In this document: piece after piece, positions 62,151-64,000 of the stretch | How positions within the stretch are numbered: position 1 is the first letter of the stretch | Layout: each line of letters starts with the position of its first letter | Position numbers and translations under genes: made by a program | Assembly: GCA_016719225.1 (NCBI GenBank) | Contig: JADKAN010000002.1 | Location: forward strand, 62,001-126,000 | Length of the DNA: 64,000 bases | From: Flavobacteriales bacterium | Lineage (GTDB): Bacteria; Bacteroidota; Bacteroidia; Flavobacteriales_F; PHOS-HE28 | Direction of reading: 5' to 3' | The notes under the pieces: model-generated | Databases searched by the model: none | What the model was told of the DNA's origin: nothing | The model's input: only the letters and a program-made list of their open reading frames with translations

Positions 62151-63494
62151 ATGTTCAAGAAGATACTCATAGCTAACCGCGGCGAGATCGCCCTGCGCGT
62201 GATCCGTACCGCCCGCGAGATGGGCATCAAGACGGTAGCGGTCTACAGCACCGCGGACCGCGAAAGCCTGCACGTGCGCTTCGCCGACGAGGCTGTGTGC
62301 ATCGGCCCGCCACCAAGTAAGGACAGCTACCTGAACATGAGCCGGATCATCGCGGCGGCGGAGATCACCAACGCGGATGCCATCCATCCGGGTTACGGCT
62401 TCCTGAGCGAGAACGCCAAGTTCAGCCGCATCTGCCAAGAGCACGGCATCAAGTTCATCGGTGCGCTACCCGAGCAGATCGAGGCCATGGGCGATAAGGC
62501 CACGGCCAAGGCGACAATGATCGCTGCCGGGGTGCCCGTGGTACCCGGATCTCAAGGATTGGTATCGGACCTGGACGTGGCCAAGAAAGAAGCTGTGAAG
62601 ATCGGATACCCCGTGATCTTGAAAGCCACGGCCGGCGGAGGCGGTAAGGGTATGCGTGTGGTGTGGAAGGAGGATGAGTTCGTGGAGGCCTTCGAGAAAG
62701 CTAGCCAAGAAGCAGGAGCCGCGTTCGGCAATCCGGGCATGTATATGGAGAAGTACGTGCTGGAACCGCGCCACATCGAGATCCAGATCGCAGGAGACCA
62801 GTATGGTACGTTCTGCCACATGAGCGAGCGGGATTGCAGCATCCAGCGCCGTCACCAGAAACTCGTGGAGGAAACGCCCAGCCCCTTCATGACCAAGTCG
62901 TTGCGGAAAAAGATGGGAGAGGCAGCCATCAAGGCCGCTGCAAGCGTGAACTACGAAGGCGTAGGCACGGTGGAGTTCCTTGTGGACAAGGACCGGAACT
63001 TCTACTTCATGGAAATGAATACGCGGATCCAGGTGGAGCATACGATCACCGAGGAGGTCATCGACTTCGATCTGGTGCGCGAGCAGATCAAGATCGCAGC
63101 GGGGATCCCGATAAGCGGCCTCAACTACGAGCCCACCCGTCACAGCATCCAGTGCCGGATCAATGCGGAAGATCCGTTCAATGAGTTCCGGCCCAATCCG
63201 GGCAAGATCACCAGCTACCATAGCCCCGGTGGCCACGGCGTCCGCATCGATACGCACGTTTATGCGGGTTACACCATCCCGCCGAACTACGATAGCATGA
63301 TCGGAAAGCTGATCGTGAGCGCGCAGACCCGTGACGAGGCTTTGGCCAAGATGGAGCGCGCCTTGAGCGAATACGTGATCGAGGGCGTACACACCACCAT
63401 CCCGTTCCATCTGCAGTTGTTGCAGGATGAGAAGTTCCGCGCTGGGGAATTCACTACGAAGTTCTTGGAGGATTTCCAGCTGAAGAAGCCCTGA
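62151..63494 (+). CDS. accC: Biotin carboxylase subunit of acetyl-CoA carboxylase
   Basis: The 447-residue ATP-grasp enzyme carboxylates biotin on AccB. MFKKILIANRGEIALRVIRT is the N-terminal domain; KATAGGGGKGMRVV is the ATP loop; RDCSIQRRHQKLVEETPSP, EMNTRIQVEHTITE and YEPTRHSIQCRINAEDP complete the site. It follows accB after the inverted-repeat element. Confidence 0.98.
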   Translation: MFKKILIANRGEIALRVIRTAREMGIKTVAVYSTADRESLHVRFADEAVCIGPPPSKDSYLNMSRIIAAAEITNADAIHPGYGFLSENAKFSRICQEHGIKFIGALPEQIEAMGDKATAKATMIAAGVPVVPGSQGLVSDLDVAKKEAVKIGYPVILKATAGGGGKGMRVVWKEDEFVEAFEKASQEAGAAFGNPGMYMEKYVLEPRHIEIQIAGDQYGTFCHMSERDCSIQRRHQKLVEETPSPFMTKSLRKKMGEAAIKAAASVNYEGVGTVEFLVDKDRNFYFMEMNTRIQVEHTITEEVIDFDLVREQIKIAAGIPISGLNYEPTRHSIQCRINAEDPFNEFRPNPGKITSYHSPGGHGVRIDTHVYAGYTIPPNYDSMIGKLIVSAQTRDEALAKMERALSEYVIEGVHTTIPFHLQLLQDEKFRAGEFTTKFLEDFQLKKP

Positions 63495-63521
63495 GCTTGA
63501 TCGCCGGCCTTGACGGACGGA

Positions 63522-63872
63522 CTATTCTCTCAATTCCGCCCGCACCTTCTTCGGCAACGCTGCCACAACCAGTGCATAGCTGTGGTCGAGCAGCTCGCGG
63601 AGGAGGGAGTCTTTTACCCTACCATCGGTGGCTACCGTATTCCAGTGCACCTTGCTCATATGGTAACCCGGCGTAATGCCGTCGTGCTCCTCCCGCAGGG
63701 CTACCGCACGTTCAGGATCGCACTTCAAGTTCACGCTTTCGAAACTGTTCATGTCCGTGAGGGCGAACATTTTGCCCATCACCTTGAGGACGAGTGTGTC
63801 GGGTCCAAAGGGCGTTTCCTCGGTGGTCCCGGGCTTTTCCAAGCAGAGCTGGCGGAACTGTTCAATGTTCAT
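63522..63872 (-). CDS. MmcQ/YjbR family protein
   Basis: The 116-residue protein has the YjbR pattern: CLEKPGTTEETPFGPDTLVLKVMGKMFAL, KCDPERAVALREEHDGITPGYHMSKVHWNTV, and the C-terminal LLDHSYALVVAALPKK. The fold is a CyaY-like, possibly DNA-binding domain; function unknown. Its ATG overlaps the stop of the preceding, partial gene (ATGA). Confidence 0.92.
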   Translation of the reverse strand: MNIEQFRQLCLEKPGTTEETPFGPDTLVLKVMGKMFALTDMNSFESVNLKCDPERAVALREEHDGITPGYHMSKVHWNTVATDGRVKDSLLRELLDHSYALVVAALPKKVRAELRE

Positions 63873-64000
63873 CCGAGCGGGGCGTAGAGCACCGGTCTGC
63901 TGGGCGCGGCATCGTTGATGAAGTGGGGTACCTGCAGCTCCAGTAAGTAGTCGCCGTCCAGTACTTCATCCGGCACGTAGATCATCTCCGTGATGGAGCG
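63869..64000 (-). CDS. C-terminal end of an unidentified protein (5' end outside window)
   Basis: The minus-strand frame is open from the window edge and ends with TGA at 63869-63871. The last 43 residues include ITEMIYVPDEVLDGDYLLEL and end SRPVLYAPLG. The alternating pattern suggests beta strands. It overlaps the YjbR-type gene by four bases, so the two are co-translated. Too short to identify. Confidence 0.6.
   Translation of the reverse strand, partial: RSITEMIYVPDEVLDGDYLLELQVPHFINDAAPSRPVLYAPLG

Noticed and set aside
1..64000. CRISPR arrays, prophage, integrase or transposase genes
   Set aside because: No regularly spaced repeats, phage structural genes, recombinase or transposase motifs were seen; the tandem repeats found are all coding.

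Overview
The window looks like a chromosome segment from a GC-rich member of the Bacteroidota, probably Flavobacteriales-like. The evidence is internal: at least seven proteins carry type IX secretion system (T9SS) C-terminal sorting or gliding-motility (CHU_C) domains; several genes are preceded by the Bacteroidota -7 promoter element TAnnTTTG or TAnnTTCG; succinate dehydrogenase has the single-membrane-subunit layout; and IleS, the degenerate DksA-like protein, RluB and NuoA-F are of types familiar from that phylum. No species can be named from this sequence. No rRNA, tRNA, CRISPR array, phage or intact transposon was seen.

Layout. 1-5.4 kb: 3' end of a large repeat adhesin, an omega-amidase/methionine aminotransferase pair and a DUF6364/PIN toxin-antitoxin pair. 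5.5-9.4 kb: sdhCAB plus a small unknown gene. 9.6-11.8 kb: a T9SS-exported protein and a fused DoxDA-like membrane protein. 12.1-18.2 kb: ileS, a Lys/Ala-tailed DksA-like gene, lspA and asd. 18.3-20.9 kb: a lamin-tail surface protein. 21.0-25.8 kb: nuoABCDEF, with no nuoG-N after it. 26.3-29.2 kb: small membrane and coiled-coil proteins and an EamA transporter. 29.2-33.4 kb: a lipoprotein that fuses cytochrome c to a PHM-like copper monooxygenase, its redoxin partner, a repeat-tailed RluB and YraN. 33.5-35.1 kb: DUF4412 and LD-carboxypeptidase. 35.4-42.4 kb: a giant adhesin pseudogene that runs into a LytTR domain lacking its receiver. 42.6-45.1 kb: pdxA-pepA. 45.4-48.6 kb: a frameshifted T9SS cargo gene and ribE. 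48.6-51.6 kb: an M1 aminopeptidase and metF. 51.7-58.4 kb: an ECF sigma factor, a transmembrane anti-sigma-like protein ending in a CHU_C domain, and two NIDO adhesins. 58.7-63.5 kb: DUF177, rpmF, plsX, fabH, accB, accC. The end holds a YjbR-type gene and the 3' end of another gene.

The backbone is housekeeping: respiration (sdh, nuo), fatty-acid initiation (accBC, fabH, plsX), translation (ileS, rpmF, rluB) and cofactors (pdxA, ribE, metF). Between these lie large surface proteins, two of which are disrupted. The two loci most worth following are the sigma/anti-sigma/NIDO operon, where the putative anti-sigma protein carries a domain normally found on T9SS cargo, and the redoxin + cytochrome c-copper monooxygenase pair, which retains all six expected copper ligands. 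Several palindromic or inverted repeats are scattered through the window, one of them in frame inside ileS.
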